DNA of 47,485 nt from Bacteroidota bacterium (lineage in GTDB: Bacteria > Bacteroidota > Bacteroidia > Bacteroidales > NBLH01): contig JANYKN010000020.1 of NCBI GenBank assembly GCA_025361565.1, forward strand, positions 1-47,485, read 5' to 3'. Made by a program: the position numbers and the translations under genes. Shown here piece after piece: positions 8,660 through 18,157 of the stretch (within the stretch, counting starts at the first letter, position 1; each line of letters starts with the position of its first letter). The notes beneath the pieces were generated by a model that was not told where the DNA came from, made no database searches, and saw only the letters and a list, made by a program, of their open reading frames with translations.

Positions 8660-9979
8660 ATGAATAATTCCGAAAAAGAATCTATAGCAGCATTTGTAAT
8701 TGAATTGGCAAAAAAAAATGGCGCCGACGAAGTAGCCGTTAACCTTGGCGAAGAAAGTGAAGTTGGAATTCAGTTTCGCGATGGAGAAATTGAACAATTA
8801 CAGGAATCGCAACAAAGCTCACTTTCGGTTAGCATATACTATCAGCATAAATATTCCAGCCACTCTACTAATAATTTAAGCAGAACAGCTTTAAAGGAAT
8901 TTATTGAAAAAGCAGTTCGAGCCACGCGATTTTTAACAGCTGATAAATTCAGGGAATTACCAAATCCTAAATATTATCCTTCAAGTCTTGATTTGGATTT
9001 GAATCTGTTTGATCCAACTTTTGATCAAGTAAAAACTGAAGATCGGATCAAATTAGTAAAGGAAATCTATGAAACTTCAAAAAGTGAAAGTGATAAAATA
9101 ATCTCTGTAGCTGCTGGTTATGGCGATACGATTTTTTCAAGCTTAAAAGTTCACAGCAATGGGTTTCTTGGTCATAATCAAGGCACTTTATTTTCGGCTA
9201 GTGCAGAAGTGACTGTAAAAGATAATGATTCCAGACCAGAAGACTGGTATTCGGCACAATCGAGATTTAAACATAAAATCCCGGGTGCAGAAATAATTGG
9301 GAAAAAAGCAGCTCAGGGAGCATTAAAGAAAATTGGTCAGACAAAAATTAAATCAGGCACATACAATATGCTAGTTGAAAATCGTGCTGCCATGCGTTTA
9401 ATCAGTATGCTTATTTCGCCTATGTCTGCTTCTGCCATTCAACAAAAAAGCTCTTATATGGATGGATTGATTGGAAAAGCAATCACCTCAGAAATCCTTA
9501 CTATAACCGACAATCCGTTTATTCCCGGGGCATTGGGTTCGAAAATATTTGATGGTGAAGGTATTGCAACCAAACAGCGCAGCATTATTGACAAAGGTAT
9601 TCTTCAGCAATATTTTATCGATAATTATTATGGTAAAAAACTTGGGATGGAAGCCAATGGTGGAAGTAGTTCTAATTTATTATTTTCAATTGGTAATCAG
9701 TCAATTAACGAAATAGTGACTGAAATAAATCAAGGTATTCTAATCACTGGTTTTAATGGTGGTAACTCTAATTCTACAACTGGTGATTTTTCATTTGGAA
9801 TTTCCGGATTTTTATTCGAAAATGGGCAAATTATAAAACCAATTAATGAAATGAATATTTCTGGAAATGCTAAATCCTTTTGGACTAATTTAATCCGTTT
9901 GGGAAATGATCCTTATGCATATTCTAAATGGCAAGTGCCTTCACTGTTATTTAAAGATATTGCTTTTAGTGGTTCATAA
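8660..9979 (+). CDS. pmbA: Metalloprotease partner TldE/PmbA
   Basis: The 439-residue product is of the PmbA/TldE family, the non-catalytic partner of TldD. It begins with the family's N-terminal alpha/beta region (ADEVAVNLGEESEVGIQFRDGEIEQL) and has the C-terminal signature GEGIATKQRSIIDKGILQQYFIDNYYGKKLGMEANG. There is no HExxxH motif, as expected for TldE. It lies 116 bases after tldD in the same direction and is probably cotranscribed. Start ATG 8660 follows an A-rich stretch without a Shine-Dalgarno site, normal for this phylum. Confidence 0.9.
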   Translation: MNNSEKESIAAFVIELAKKNGADEVAVNLGEESEVGIQFRDGEIEQLQESQQSSLSVSIYYQHKYSSHSTNNLSRTALKEFIEKAVRATRFLTADKFRELPNPKYYPSSLDLDLNLFDPTFDQVKTEDRIKLVKEIYETSKSESDKIISVAAGYGDTIFSSLKVHSNGFLGHNQGTLFSASAEVTVKDNDSRPEDWYSAQSRFKHKIPGAEIIGKKAAQGALKKIGQTKIKSGTYNMLVENRAAMRLISMLISPMSASAIQQKSSYMDGLIGKAITSEILTITDNPFIPGALGSKIFDGEGIATKQRSIIDKGILQQYFIDNYYGKKLGMEANGGSSSNLLFSIGNQSINEIVTEINQGILITGFNGGNSNSTTGDFSFGISGFLFENGQIIKPINEMNISGNAKSFWTNLIRLGNDPYAYSKWQVPSLLFKDIAFSGS

Positions 9980-10099
9980 TGCACCTTTTATTCTACAGTT
10001 TCATATATTTCAATTTTATTTGTTAAGTATTAAAACTATTCTTAACCATAAGAGGCAATCGATGCGATAAAACATTTTCGTATAATTTAAAAATTGGAT

Positions 10100-10107
10100 T
10101 AAATTTG
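10100..10107 (+). promoter_or_regulatory. Possible promoter of the LptF/LptG-type gene
   Basis: TAAATTTG fits the -7 element. The upstream element at the 20-base spacing is TTC rather than TTG (10077-10079). The predicted leader is about 18 bases. Confidence 0.4.
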
Positions 10108-10130
10108 CGGTTTACATCATAATTAGTCAA

Positions 10131-12071
10131 ATGATTAAGCGTTTACACCTATTTGTTTTTAAATCGTATATTGGACCTTTGGTCCTGACCTTTTTTATAG
10201 CTGAATTTGTCTTAATCATGCATTTTTTATGGCTGTATATTGGTGATTTGGTTGGAAAAGGTCTTGAATTTTCAGTCATCGCAGAGCTTTTGTTGTATTC
10301 ATCTGCCGGAATTGTAAAAATGGCATTGCCACTTGCAATTTTATTATCCTCAATCATGACGTTTGGTAGTTTTGGTGAGAATTTTGAGCTCAGTGCCATG
10401 AAATCGGCAGGAATTTCGTTGCAAAAAATAATGTTGCCATTAACTATATTTTCAATTATTCTCAGCATTGGATTATTTTTCTTTTCTAATTATGTAATTC
10501 CTTATACCAATTTAAAATTTGGATCTCTTTTATACGATGTGGGTAATCAAAAACCTGAAATGAATATAAAACCAGGTGTATTCAATCGTGATATTGAAGG
10601 TTTTAGCATTAAAATAAAAAGTAAAAGCCAGAATTCAAACATGATGTATGATTTTATGGTATATGATCATCGAGATAAAAAAGGAAACACCAAAGTGACA
10701 CTCGCTGATTCCGGTACATTGGAAATATCTGATAACCAAAAATATATGTTAATTACTTTATATGGAGGAAAAGCATATGAGGAAATGCCTGAGAAAAATC
10801 CAGCTCAAAGGATTTATCCAGAACATCACGATTATTTCGATAAAGAAAAAATTATATTCGAAGTGCCGGGTAAGGATTTAGAGCGGACAAATCCTGATTT
10901 ATTTAAGCACCATTATCAAATGAAAACCCTTGTTGAATTGCAAGTAGCTGCAGATTCGCTTTCAGATGCTTTGTCAAGGAGAAAATTCCAATTTGATAGA
11001 ACTTTAACCAAGACCAGGTTTTTCAAATTTGAAAGAAAATCAGCAAACTTAAAAGACCTGAATTGGAATCATAAGGATTCAATACGAAGGCAGGTAAGGC
11101 CAGAAAAATTAAAAACTGTTGAGGACTTCGATAAAATTTATTATTCTATGAATGCTCAAGAGAAAGAGACAGTTTTAAAAGCTGCTCTTGAAAACGCAGA
11201 ATCAGTGAAAAAATTTATTGAATCGAATAAGGAAGACATTTATGAACGTAGGAAAAACATTCATAAACATGATATTGCATGGCACGAAAAATTCACACTT
11301 TCTTTTGCATGCTTGATTTTTTTCTTTATTGGTGCACCATTGGGTGCAATTATTAGAAAAGGAGGTTTTGGCCTACCTTTCATCGTATCCATTATTTTCT
11401 TTATTATATATTATGTAATTTCTGTAATGGGAAGAAAATTTGTAGAAGAAGGTGTCATGCTTCCTTGGGTGGGTATGTGGCTTTCATCATTTTTTACTTT
11501 GCCATTGGGTGTATTGTTCACTTTAAAAGCAACATCCGATTCTGTTTTATTCGATCCTAGTTCGTATATTGAGATTATAAAAAGACCATTTAAAGTTCTC
11601 GAGATTCAATTAAAAGACCCTACCGTAGTTTTTCATAAAAATGTTGAAATACCTGAAAATTCAATCATTCTTAAAAAAATGGCAGAACTTGAAACGATTG
11701 CTTTTAAATTAACTTTTGATTTAGATTCTTTACTTAAAAATATAAAATACGCATATTTAAGGCATTTTACTAAGGATAGATCCGAACTGATGGCTTATAT
11801 AGACCGTTATAATACCTTATTTAATATTTTATCTATCAAGTTCAGGGATAAGAAATTTCTTCAAGCTAATCTAGAAAAATTTCCTAAAATTGATAAAGAA
11901 AAATATGAAATAACCGATTTGAAATTAAGAGCTAATTACTTTTTTTTAACGATCGGAATATTCCCACTTGGTTTGCTGGTAATGCTTAATTCATATTTTA
12001 AAGCCAAGGTATTGGGGCAGAAAATTAGAATTGCTTCTGAGCAATTTAAAGCGTTTGAAAATATGCTCTGA
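10131..12071 (+). CDS. LptF/LptG (YjgP/YjgQ) family permease
   Basis: The family forms the inner-membrane permease that extracts lipopolysaccharide for transport to the outer membrane with LptB and LptC. The protein shows three N-terminal membrane helices (about 14-36, 56-80 and 100-122), a large periplasmic region (about 125-385) and three more helices (about 390-472) that include the family segment LIFFFIGAPLGAIIRKGGFG. At 646 residues it is longer than the roughly 360-residue proteobacterial LptF or LptG. The extra part is a C-terminal region (about 480-620) ending in another predicted helix (FFLTIGIFPLGLLVMLNSYF); longer versions are usual in Bacteroidota. I cannot decide between LptF and LptG. 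The glycosyltransferases downstream fit a cell-envelope role. Confidence 0.85.
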   Translation: MIKRLHLFVFKSYIGPLVLTFFIAEFVLIMHFLWLYIGDLVGKGLEFSVIAELLLYSSAGIVKMALPLAILLSSIMTFGSFGENFELSAMKSAGISLQKIMLPLTIFSIILSIGLFFFSNYVIPYTNLKFGSLLYDVGNQKPEMNIKPGVFNRDIEGFSIKIKSKSQNSNMMYDFMVYDHRDKKGNTKVTLADSGTLEISDNQKYMLITLYGGKAYEEMPEKNPAQRIYPEHHDYFDKEKIIFEVPGKDLERTNPDLFKHHYQMKTLVELQVAADSLSDALSRRKFQFDRTLTKTRFFKFERKSANLKDLNWNHKDSIRRQVRPEKLKTVEDFDKIYYSMNAQEKETVLKAALENAESVKKFIESNKEDIYERRKNIHKHDIAWHEKFTLSFACLIFFFIGAPLGAIIRKGGFGLPFIVSIIFFIIYYVISVMGRKFVEEGVMLPWVGMWLSSFFTLPLGVLFTLKATSDSVLFDPSSYIEIIKRPFKVLEIQLKDPTVVFHKNVEIPENSIILKKMAELETIAFKLTFDLDSLLKNIKYAYLRHFTKDRSELMAYIDRYNTLFNILSIKFRDKKFLQANLEKFPKIDKEKYEITDLKLRANYFFLTIGIFPLGLLVMLNSYFKAKVLGQKIRIASEQFKAFENML

Positions 12072-12083
12072 CTTATTCTTTAG

Positions 12084-12105
12084 TAAAGCTGGAAAATAGC
12101 TTTTA
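12084..12105 (+). terminator. Weak hairpin after the LptF/LptG-type gene
   Basis: AAAGCT (12085-12090) pairs with AGCTTT (12098-12103), followed by only a short T stretch. It may reduce read-through into the glycosyltransferase genes but is weak. Confidence 0.3.
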
Positions 12106-12173
12106 AGATAGTTAATCAGTAATTGAAAAACTGCTATTTTGCTTTTTCTACAAATCAAATCAGTTAAATTTGA

Positions 12174-13394
12174 ATGCATATTTTAGTAATAAGTTCCAAA
12201 TTTCCTTTCCCTTTAAAAGATGGAGGAGCAATTGCTACTTATGCTTTGGTATCAGGACTTGTAAAACATAAAAATCAAGTTTTTATTTTGAGTTTTAATA
12301 CTAAAAAACATTTCATTAAACTGAATGAAATACCAGAGATACTTTTCAATAGAATTGACTATTCGGTTGTTTTTGCCAATACAAGTCCAGGCATTCTTAG
12401 TGCTGCAATTAACCTATTTTTTTCAAAATTACCTTATATTCTCGCGCGATTTCGAAGTCGAAAATTTGAACAGGAATTAATCCGGATTTTAAATACTCAA
12501 AATTTTGATATTGTGCATATTGAAGGTCTATATATGCTCCAATACATTCCGATAATAAAGGCAAACTGTAAGGCTAAGATTGCGTACAGACCGCACAATG
12601 TGGAATTTCAAATTTGGAATAAATTAGCACAGGTAGATCCAGGAGTCTTCAAAAAGTTATATTTTAAAATATTGTCAGATAGAATTTTAAAATACGAATT
12701 ATCTTTATTGAATTCCTATGATTTAATCCTTCCTATTTCAAATGAAGATGCAGTTTTTTTTAATCATTCAGGAAATAATAGGCCATTACTTGTGGTTCCA
12801 ACTGGATTTGAAATTCAAAAAATGGCACCTCCAACTCATGAATTAACCAATCCTTCCCTTTTCTTTATTGGTAGTTTGGAATGGCGGCCAAATCAGGAAG
12901 GAGTTATTTGGTTTCTGGAACATTGTTGGAATATTTTACATAGTAAATTTCCAGCCTTAAAATGGTATATTGCTGGCAGGAATGCTCCTGTTAATTTTAA
13001 AAGAAAGTTTGACAAACCAGGAATTGTATGGAAAGGTGAAGTTGAAAATGCATCTGAATTTATTAAAGATAAATCAATAATGATTGTACCTTTGCTTTCC
13101 GGTAGTGGTATGAGAATAAAGATTATAGAAGCTTTTGTCCATTCCAAACCTGTGGTTTCTACCAATTTAGGGGCAAGTGGCACACAGGCTAAGAATAATG
13201 ATAATATTTTGTTGGCCGATTCTGATGAAATATTTATTGAACAAATTATCAGGTTGCTTGAAAATAACCAATTATATCAGAAATTAGCTATAAATGGATA
13301 TAAGCATGCAAAAAATACATTTGATAATACTATTATATCTAAGACATTAACAGCGTTTTACAAACAGCAAGTTACTTTTAAAAATCACGAATGA
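12174..13394 (+). CDS. GT4-family glycosyltransferase
   Basis: The 406-residue protein has the GT-B layout. The N-terminal Rossmann half begins MHILVISSKFPFPLKDGGAIAT, with the Gly-rich donor loop, and includes DIVHIEGLYML and AYRPHNVEFQIWN. The C-terminal half has LFFIGSLEWRPNQEGVIWFLE and the nucleotide-sugar site GSGMRIKIIEAFVHSKPVVSTNLGASG. These match retaining GT4 enzymes that use NDP-sugars, often in polysaccharide or glycolipid assembly. It is soluble or peripheral to the membrane. The stop overlaps the next gene's start (ATGA, 13391-13394), so the two enzymes are translationally coupled and may act on one glycan. Confidence 0.88.
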   Translation: MHILVISSKFPFPLKDGGAIATYALVSGLVKHKNQVFILSFNTKKHFIKLNEIPEILFNRIDYSVVFANTSPGILSAAINLFFSKLPYILARFRSRKFEQELIRILNTQNFDIVHIEGLYMLQYIPIIKANCKAKIAYRPHNVEFQIWNKLAQVDPGVFKKLYFKILSDRILKYELSLLNSYDLILPISNEDAVFFNHSGNNRPLLVVPTGFEIQKMAPPTHELTNPSLFFIGSLEWRPNQEGVIWFLEHCWNILHSKFPALKWYIAGRNAPVNFKRKFDKPGIVWKGEVENASEFIKDKSIMIVPLLSGSGMRIKIIEAFVHSKPVVSTNLGASGTQAKNNDNILLADSDEIFIEQIIRLLENNQLYQKLAINGYKHAKNTFDNTIISKTLTAFYKQQVTFKNHE

Positions 13395-14566
13395 CTAGGA
13401 TAATCCCTGAAATTTTATTTTGGATATCAGTTTTAGCAATAGCCCACACCTATTTGTTTTATCCTTTCCTAATGATTTTTATCTCAAAAAGAAAATCCAA
13501 CAATAAAATAATATTTGAAGGCAGTGAAAGTTTACCTGAAATAACAGTTATTATGGCTGTTCGAAATGCAGAAAAAGTGATAGTAAATAAAATAAAAAGT
13601 GTCTTTGAAAGTGGCTATAATGTTGATAAAATAAACTTTTTTATTGGTTCTGATGCTTCTACCGATAAAACAGACAAATTGATATTAGACCAGGTTGCAC
13701 TTTATCCTGGAATTCATTTTAAACGATATGAAAACAGGCTTGGCAAAGTTCGGATAATTAATGATTTAGAATTATTGTCCAATTCAGAAATATTGATTTT
13801 CACCGATGTTCATGCTTTTTTAGATAAAGATGCTTTGAGTAATTTGGTGAAGCATTTTTTTAATCCTGAAATAAAAGTAGTTGGAGGTTGCCTGAAAAAC
13901 CTTAAAACAGGTAAGGATGGGATTATATATCAGGAAAATAGTTTTTTGCGACAAGAGTTCAAACTTAAATATGCCGAAGGTAAACTGTGGGGAACAATGA
14001 TTGGCGCTTATGGAGCATTTTTTGCAATTCGTAAAAGTGCATTTTCGCAAGTACCTGAGAATTATATAGTCGATGATTTTTATATTACCCTTAAAGCAAT
14101 TCAAAATGGAGGCAAGGCCATTTGTGAACCCAAAGCAGTTGCTTTTGAAAATGTTTCAGCAAGCTTGCATTCGGAATTTGCAAGAAAAACCCGCATTTCT
14201 ATGGGTAATTTTCAGAATTTGAGTGTTTTATATTCTATCTTATTTTCTAAAAGGCTTGGGCTTGCTTTTAGTTTTTTTTCGCATAAAGTACTTCGGTGGT
14301 TTGGCCCAATATTCTTAATTATTATAATAATCAGTTCTGTTTTCATTTGGCAAAAAAATATATTGTACACTATCTTTTTTATAATCATACTGTTAAGTAT
14401 TATTGTGCCTATTATTGATTATTTTTCTCGTAAAATTCAAATTCATATTATAATTTTGCGGTTTATAACGCATTTCTACTACATGAATCTGGCCTTGTTA
14501 ATTGGCCTGTTCAAATTTATGAAAGGAGTAAAAACCAATGTCTGGGAACCTACAAATAGGGAATAA
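13391..14566 (+). CDS. GT2-family membrane glycosyltransferase
   Basis: A 391-residue processive-type GT2 enzyme. An N-terminal helix (about 5-25) is followed by the GT-A domain: [18 protein letters not shown], the metal-site region [11 protein letters not shown], the FTDVHAF acidic motif and [10 protein letters not shown], then [13 protein letters not shown], which resembles the Q/RxxRW region. Three or four helices close the protein (about 293-390). This architecture is typical of sugar polymerases and lipid-glycan synthases facing the cytoplasm. It overlaps the GT4 gene by 4 bases and the RibBA gene by 29 bases. The acceptor is unknown. Confidence 0.87.
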   Translation: MTRIIPEILFWISVLAIAHTYLFYPFLMIFISKRKSNNKIIFEGSESLPEITVIMAVRNAEKVIVNKIKSVFESGYNVDKINFFIGSDASTDKTDKLILDQVALYPGIHFKRYENRLGKVRIINDLELLSNSEILIFTDVHAFLDKDALSNLVKHFFNPEIKVVGGCLKNLKTGKDGIIYQENSFLRQEFKLKYAEGKLWGTMIGAYGAFFAIRKSAFSQVPENYIVDDFYITLKAIQNGGKAICEPKAVAFENVSASLHSEFARKTRISMGNFQNLSVLYSILFSKRLGLAFSFFSHKVLRWFGPIFLIIIIISSVFIWQKNILYTIFFIIILLSIIVPIIDYFSRKIQIHIIILRFITHFYYMNLALLIGLFKFMKGVKTNVWEPTNRE

Positions 14567-15800
14567 CCACGAAAAGATCCATTTAAATTCAATCGAAGAA
14601 GCTGTTGAAGATTTTAGAAATGGAAAAATTATTATTGTAGTTGATGATGAGGATAGAGAAAATGAAGGAGACTTTATAACTTCCGCCGAATTAATTACTG
14701 CCGAGAAAGTTAACTTTATGGCAACTTGTGGAAGAGGGCTAATTTGTGCTTCAATTCCTGAAGAAAGATGTGCCAAATTAGATCTGGAGCTTATGGTTGG
14801 TAGAAATACATCCCTCCATGAAACTCCGTTTACCGTTTCGGTTGATCTAACTGGGGATGGCTGTACTACTGGAATTTCTGCTTCTGATAGGGCCAAAACA
14901 ATACGTGCGCTGGTTGATGAGAATACTCAGCCTTCAGATTTAGCCCGACCGGGACATATATTTCCATTGAAAGCCAAAAACAGAGGCGTGTTGCGAAGAG
15001 CAGGACATACAGAGGCTGCTATTGACTTGTCCTATCTGGCTGGTCTTAAACCAGGCGGCGCCTTGGTCGAAATTATGAATGAAGATGGTACAATGGCTCG
15101 ATTACCTGATTTAATGATATTAGCCGAAAAATACCAGCTAAAAATTATTTCAATAGCTGATTTGATTGCTTACCGGCTTAAATCAAACAGACTTGTCGAA
15201 AAGGGAGTTAAGGTTCAATTGCCTACTCATTTTGGGACATTTGAATTGATTCCATTCCGGCAATTATCAAATAATCTTGAGCATATTGCTATTATTAAAG
15301 GAGAATTTCAGCCGGATGAACCGGTTCTTGTTCGTGTACATTCATCTTGTGTTACCGGTGATATTTTTGGTTCTAAACGATGTGATTGTGGCCAACAACT
15401 TGAAAAGGCACTTCAGAATATCGAAAAGGAAGGAAAAGGGGCTTTAATTTATATGAACCAGGAGGGAAGAGGAATTGGTCTTTTTAATAAAATGAAGGCT
15501 TATAAACTTCAGGAACAAGGTTTTGACACTGTTGAAGCAAATATTGAACTCGGTTTTGAAGGCGATGAACGTGATTATGGAGTTGGAGCCCAGATAATAA
15601 GGGAATTAGGTATTCGAAAGATGAGATTGATGACCAATAACCCAATTAAAAGAATTGGTCTTGAGGGACACGGACTCGAAATTGTTGAAACTATTCCTTT
15701 AGAGATAGAGCCCAATGAACATAACTCATTTTACATGAGAACCAAAAAGGAAAAAATGGGACACGATTTGGATTTTTTTCAATATAATATGGAAGAATAA
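14538..15800 (+). CDS. ribBA: Bifunctional riboflavin enzyme RibBA
   Basis: The 420-residue protein fuses two riboflavin-pathway enzymes. Residues about 17-215 are 3,4-dihydroxy-2-butanone-4-phosphate synthase, with the acidic motif [11 protein letters not shown] (36-46), the THE-like [11 protein letters not shown] and the conserved GRGLIC and TGISA segments. Residues about 220-405 are GTP cyclohydrolase II, with the zinc cysteines C271, C282 and C284 in [20 protein letters not shown] and the GRGIGL and YGVGAQI motifs. It converts ribulose 5-phosphate and GTP to the two precursors of lumazine. The start lies inside the GT2 gene (29-base overlap); no FMN riboswitch is seen, so expression probably follows the upstream genes. 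A terminator follows at 15826. Confidence 0.95.
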   Translation: MSGNLQIGNNHEKIHLNSIEEAVEDFRNGKIIIVVDDEDRENEGDFITSAELITAEKVNFMATCGRGLICASIPEERCAKLDLELMVGRNTSLHETPFTVSVDLTGDGCTTGISASDRAKTIRALVDENTQPSDLARPGHIFPLKAKNRGVLRRAGHTEAAIDLSYLAGLKPGGALVEIMNEDGTMARLPDLMILAEKYQLKIISIADLIAYRLKSNRLVEKGVKVQLPTHFGTFELIPFRQLSNNLEHIAIIKGEFQPDEPVLVRVHSSCVTGDIFGSKRCDCGQQLEKALQNIEKEGKGALIYMNQEGRGIGLFNKMKAYKLQEQGFDTVEANIELGFEGDERDYGVGAQIIRELGIRKMRLMTNNPIKRIGLEGHGLEIVETIPLEIEPNEHNSFYMRTKKEKMGHDLDFFQYNMEE

Positions 15801-15825
15801 ATGTATTTATTTACCTGACAAATTC

Positions 15826-15854
15826 AGCCCCAAAGTTTTAAATGGGGCTTTTTT
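15826..15854 (+). terminator. Intrinsic terminator after ribBA
   Basis: AGCCCCA (15826-15832) pairs with TGGGGCT (15843-15849) and is followed by six T. It ends the LptF-to-RibBA transcript and separates it from the convergent GT39-like gene, whose stop is at 15866. Confidence 0.85.
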
Positions 15855-15865
15855 GTTGGATATGA

Positions 15866-17557
15866 TTATTCAATTTTAAATAAATACGCAGGTTCGTCTT
15901 CATTTGCCCCAATTTGGTGTACGAATCTTATTTTATCAGGATATTTTTGTTGGATATAGCCTAAATATCTCTGTATTGTATTTATAATATATTCGGTTTT
16001 TTGTGCTTCAACTTTTCTAAGGCTTGCCATAATAACATACTCTACATGATGCTCATGCAAATTGTTGAGCAAAGTATCGGGATCTGTACTTTCAACTTTG
16101 AAAATGCCAAAAAATCTACGACCGGTATAAATGAATGAAATACTTGGTTTGCGGCTTGCAATTATTTTATCCTGAGGAATATTTTCGGCAGCCCATTTAC
16201 TCATATTTATAAAATTTACCCAATCTGGTGTCATCCCGGCAGTTATATTTCCACGTAAATGTGCTTTGAATATTTTCTGATGCTCTTTTATTTTGCTAAC
16301 ACTAGTATTCATCGTACTGAAAAACAAAACAATCACGATTATTGGAAAAATAAATTGTAAAAGCGAAAGTTTTTTAGTTTTTAATGAGCTATAACTCCCT
16401 GTTAATAGGAACATGGTCATAAATGGGAATATTGATATTATCAATCTGTTCGATTCCCATAAAGTTTGAAGAATTATAAAAGTAATCCCCATCATCATAA
16501 AGAGATAAATACCAGTGAATAACAAATACTTATTCTTTTTTAAATTCCCGATAATACCTACTATAAATATGGCATATACAAAAAGGGTAACGAGTGGCAA
16601 TATCGGTGGTGCTCCAACGGAATTGTTTATCTCAATAATTTCGGGACGTAATCCAAAAATTTCAAATAATTGTCTTGATAGATAGATGTTTGAATTATCT
16701 ATCAAACGTTGAATAAAACCTAAAAAAGTTTCAGTTCCCTGAGTGGCATCATACGGATGTTTTTGAAGCAGGCTTATTGCTTGATCACTGAATTGAGCTT
16801 TCGAATCATGCCAAAGTAAATATTTTATTGTTTGCCATATTCCAAATGAAACGCCAAATCCTGCTATTGAATAGCCAATGGATTTCCATCTTTTTTCAAT
16901 GGCAAAGAAGACAATTACAACAAAAAGAACTGTAAAGCCCAGGCTTTTAATCAAACCCAAGCCTAATATGATAATACCCAATAAAAAATAATTGAGTATT
17001 TCTTTTTTAATATCATTTAAAGGCTTAATTTCAATAAAATGCTTGAAAAAATATATAAAGAAGAGCATTTGCGCCATTAAAAAGAAGGCTTCGGAATAGG
17101 TTTGGCTACCGTAAAAAAGCAAAAATGAATTGATGGAGATTAGAATGATAGTTCCAATAAGAATAGATGCCGGTATTTTATCTTTAAATGCTGAAAAAAC
17201 AAAGTATAAGTGTGCTGTTAAAAATATTGCTGAAAGTATTTTTAAAACTGGCAGGTTTATTCCAAAAATCCATACAAAAATACTTAGAACCATGGGGTAA
17301 AGAGGGCCTTGAAATGAAGGATATTTAAAATCCTTAATAAAATTATCGGCACGAAGAATATACTCTGAATCATCGCCACCAACACTTACCCTAAGATCGA
17401 ATAAAAGAAATGTAAACAGTGCCGCTATTCCAAAGAAAACCCAAAACCACGTAACCTGTTTTTTAACAAAATAATTATCGATAATATCCAATAAATCGAA
17501 TGATTTTTCGGGTTGTAATTTATTTTTCCTCAGTGCATTTTTTTTTTCTGGCTTCAT
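15866..17557 (-). CDS. GT39/ArnT-like multi-pass membrane glycosyltransferase
   Basis: The 563-residue protein has about 11 hydrophobic helices from residue 37 on and a periplasmic C-terminal domain (about 420-563). The first loop contains GGDDSEYILRADNF, an acidic pair where GT-C enzymes place their catalytic Asp, followed by GPLYPMVLSIFVWIFG, which matches the PMT/ArnT/DUF-type 'dolichyl-phosphate-mannose mannosyltransferase' family. Such enzymes move sugars from a polyprenyl-phosphate donor outside the membrane onto proteins or lipids. The C-terminal part ends YLFKIE and has no known motif I can name. The gene starts 36 bases after the response-regulator gene in the same direction and may be cotranscribed with it. 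Acceptor and donor are unknown. Confidence 0.75.
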   Translation of the reverse strand: MKPEKKNALRKNKLQPEKSFDLLDIIDNYFVKKQVTWFWVFFGIAALFTFLLFDLRVSVGGDDSEYILRADNFIKDFKYPSFQGPLYPMVLSIFVWIFGINLPVLKILSAIFLTAHLYFVFSAFKDKIPASILIGTIILISINSFLLFYGSQTYSEAFFLMAQMLFFIYFFKHFIEIKPLNDIKKEILNYFLLGIIILGLGLIKSLGFTVLFVVIVFFAIEKRWKSIGYSIAGFGVSFGIWQTIKYLLWHDSKAQFSDQAISLLQKHPYDATQGTETFLGFIQRLIDNSNIYLSRQLFEIFGLRPEIIEINNSVGAPPILPLVTLFVYAIFIVGIIGNLKKNKYLLFTGIYLFMMMGITFIILQTLWESNRLIISIFPFMTMFLLTGSYSSLKTKKLSLLQFIFPIIVIVLFFSTMNTSVSKIKEHQKIFKAHLRGNITAGMTPDWVNFINMSKWAAENIPQDKIIASRKPSISFIYTGRRFFGIFKVESTDPDTLLNNLHEHHVEYVIMASLRKVEAQKTEYIINTIQRYLGYIQQKYPDKIRFVHQIGANEDEPAYLFKIE

Positions 17558-17593
17558 TTGTAAAGCTTTAATTTCAATATATGGTTTTATTGA

Positions 17594-17974
17594 TTATTTT
17601 ATTAAGAAGGAATCTATTTTTGCTAATAAAACTTCTTTATCAAATGGTTTTTCGATAAAGTCGTTACAACCAGCTTCAATGATTTTAGCTTTATCTTCAT
17701 CCATTATAAATGCCGATTGTGCAATAATGGGTATTTGTATTCCTGCTTTCCTTAATAATTTGGTAGCAGAGAATCCGTCCATTTTTGGCATACTGATATC
17801 CATTAATATTAAATCAACATCTCTTCGATTTTCAATAGATTGAACCATCTCTAAGCCATTTTTGGCCCAAAGTATAATTGCACCGGAATTTTCGAGGTTT
17901 TTTTTCAAAAGGATAAAATTCATTTCCGAATCTTCGGCAATCAAAATCTTTTTATTTTGCCAGTTGTATTGCAT
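17594..17974 (-). CDS. Single-domain response regulator (receiver only)
   Basis: The 126-residue protein is one receiver domain. The acidic pocket is E14/D15 (ILIAEDSEMNF), the phospho-acceptor is D59 (LILMDISMPKMDGF), S87 takes the place of the switch Thr, and K109 is the conserved Lys (FIEKPFD). There is no output domain, so it would act by protein contact or as a phosphate relay like CheY or Spo0F. Its nearest kinase candidates are the hybrid kinases at 18158-20164 (same strand, upstream) and 20402-22855. The HPt domain of the first is a plausible phosphate donor. Confidence 0.9.
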   Translation of the reverse strand: MQYNWQNKKILIAEDSEMNFILLKKNLENSGAIILWAKNGLEMVQSIENRRDVDLILMDISMPKMDGFSATKLLRKAGIQIPIIAQSAFIMDEDKAKIIEAGCNDFIEKPFDKEVLLAKIDSFLIK

Positions 17975-17998
17975 CTTGGTTTAGCGTTACTTATGCTG

Positions 17999-18006
17999 CA
18001 AATATA
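17999..18006 (-). promoter_or_regulatory. Possible -7 element upstream of the response regulator
   Basis: TATATTTG on the minus strand, 25 bases before the ATG at 17974. There is no TTG at the right distance, so this is weak. Confidence 0.28.
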
Positions 18007-18157
18007 ATCTAATTCTAAAAAAAATGTTCTATTTTATTTCACTATTGATAAAATCAATCATCAAGCAAAGATTAAAATTAATAAGCTGTAGGATATGTTT
18101 TTTTGTAAAATGGTTAAAATCAATTAGAATACTCTAATATAAAATTGCTTGTCGTTT

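Noticed and set aside
7128-9979. TldD/TldE as part of a modified-peptide (RiPP) cluster
   Set aside because: No precursor peptide, radical-SAM maturase or exporter is next to the pair; a general peptidase role is simpler.
12165-12172. Perfect TAAATTTG just before the GT4 start codon
   Set aside because: It ends one base before the ATG at 12174, so transcription would start inside the second codon. The protein N-terminus is well conserved, so the ATG stands and the motif is probably chance.
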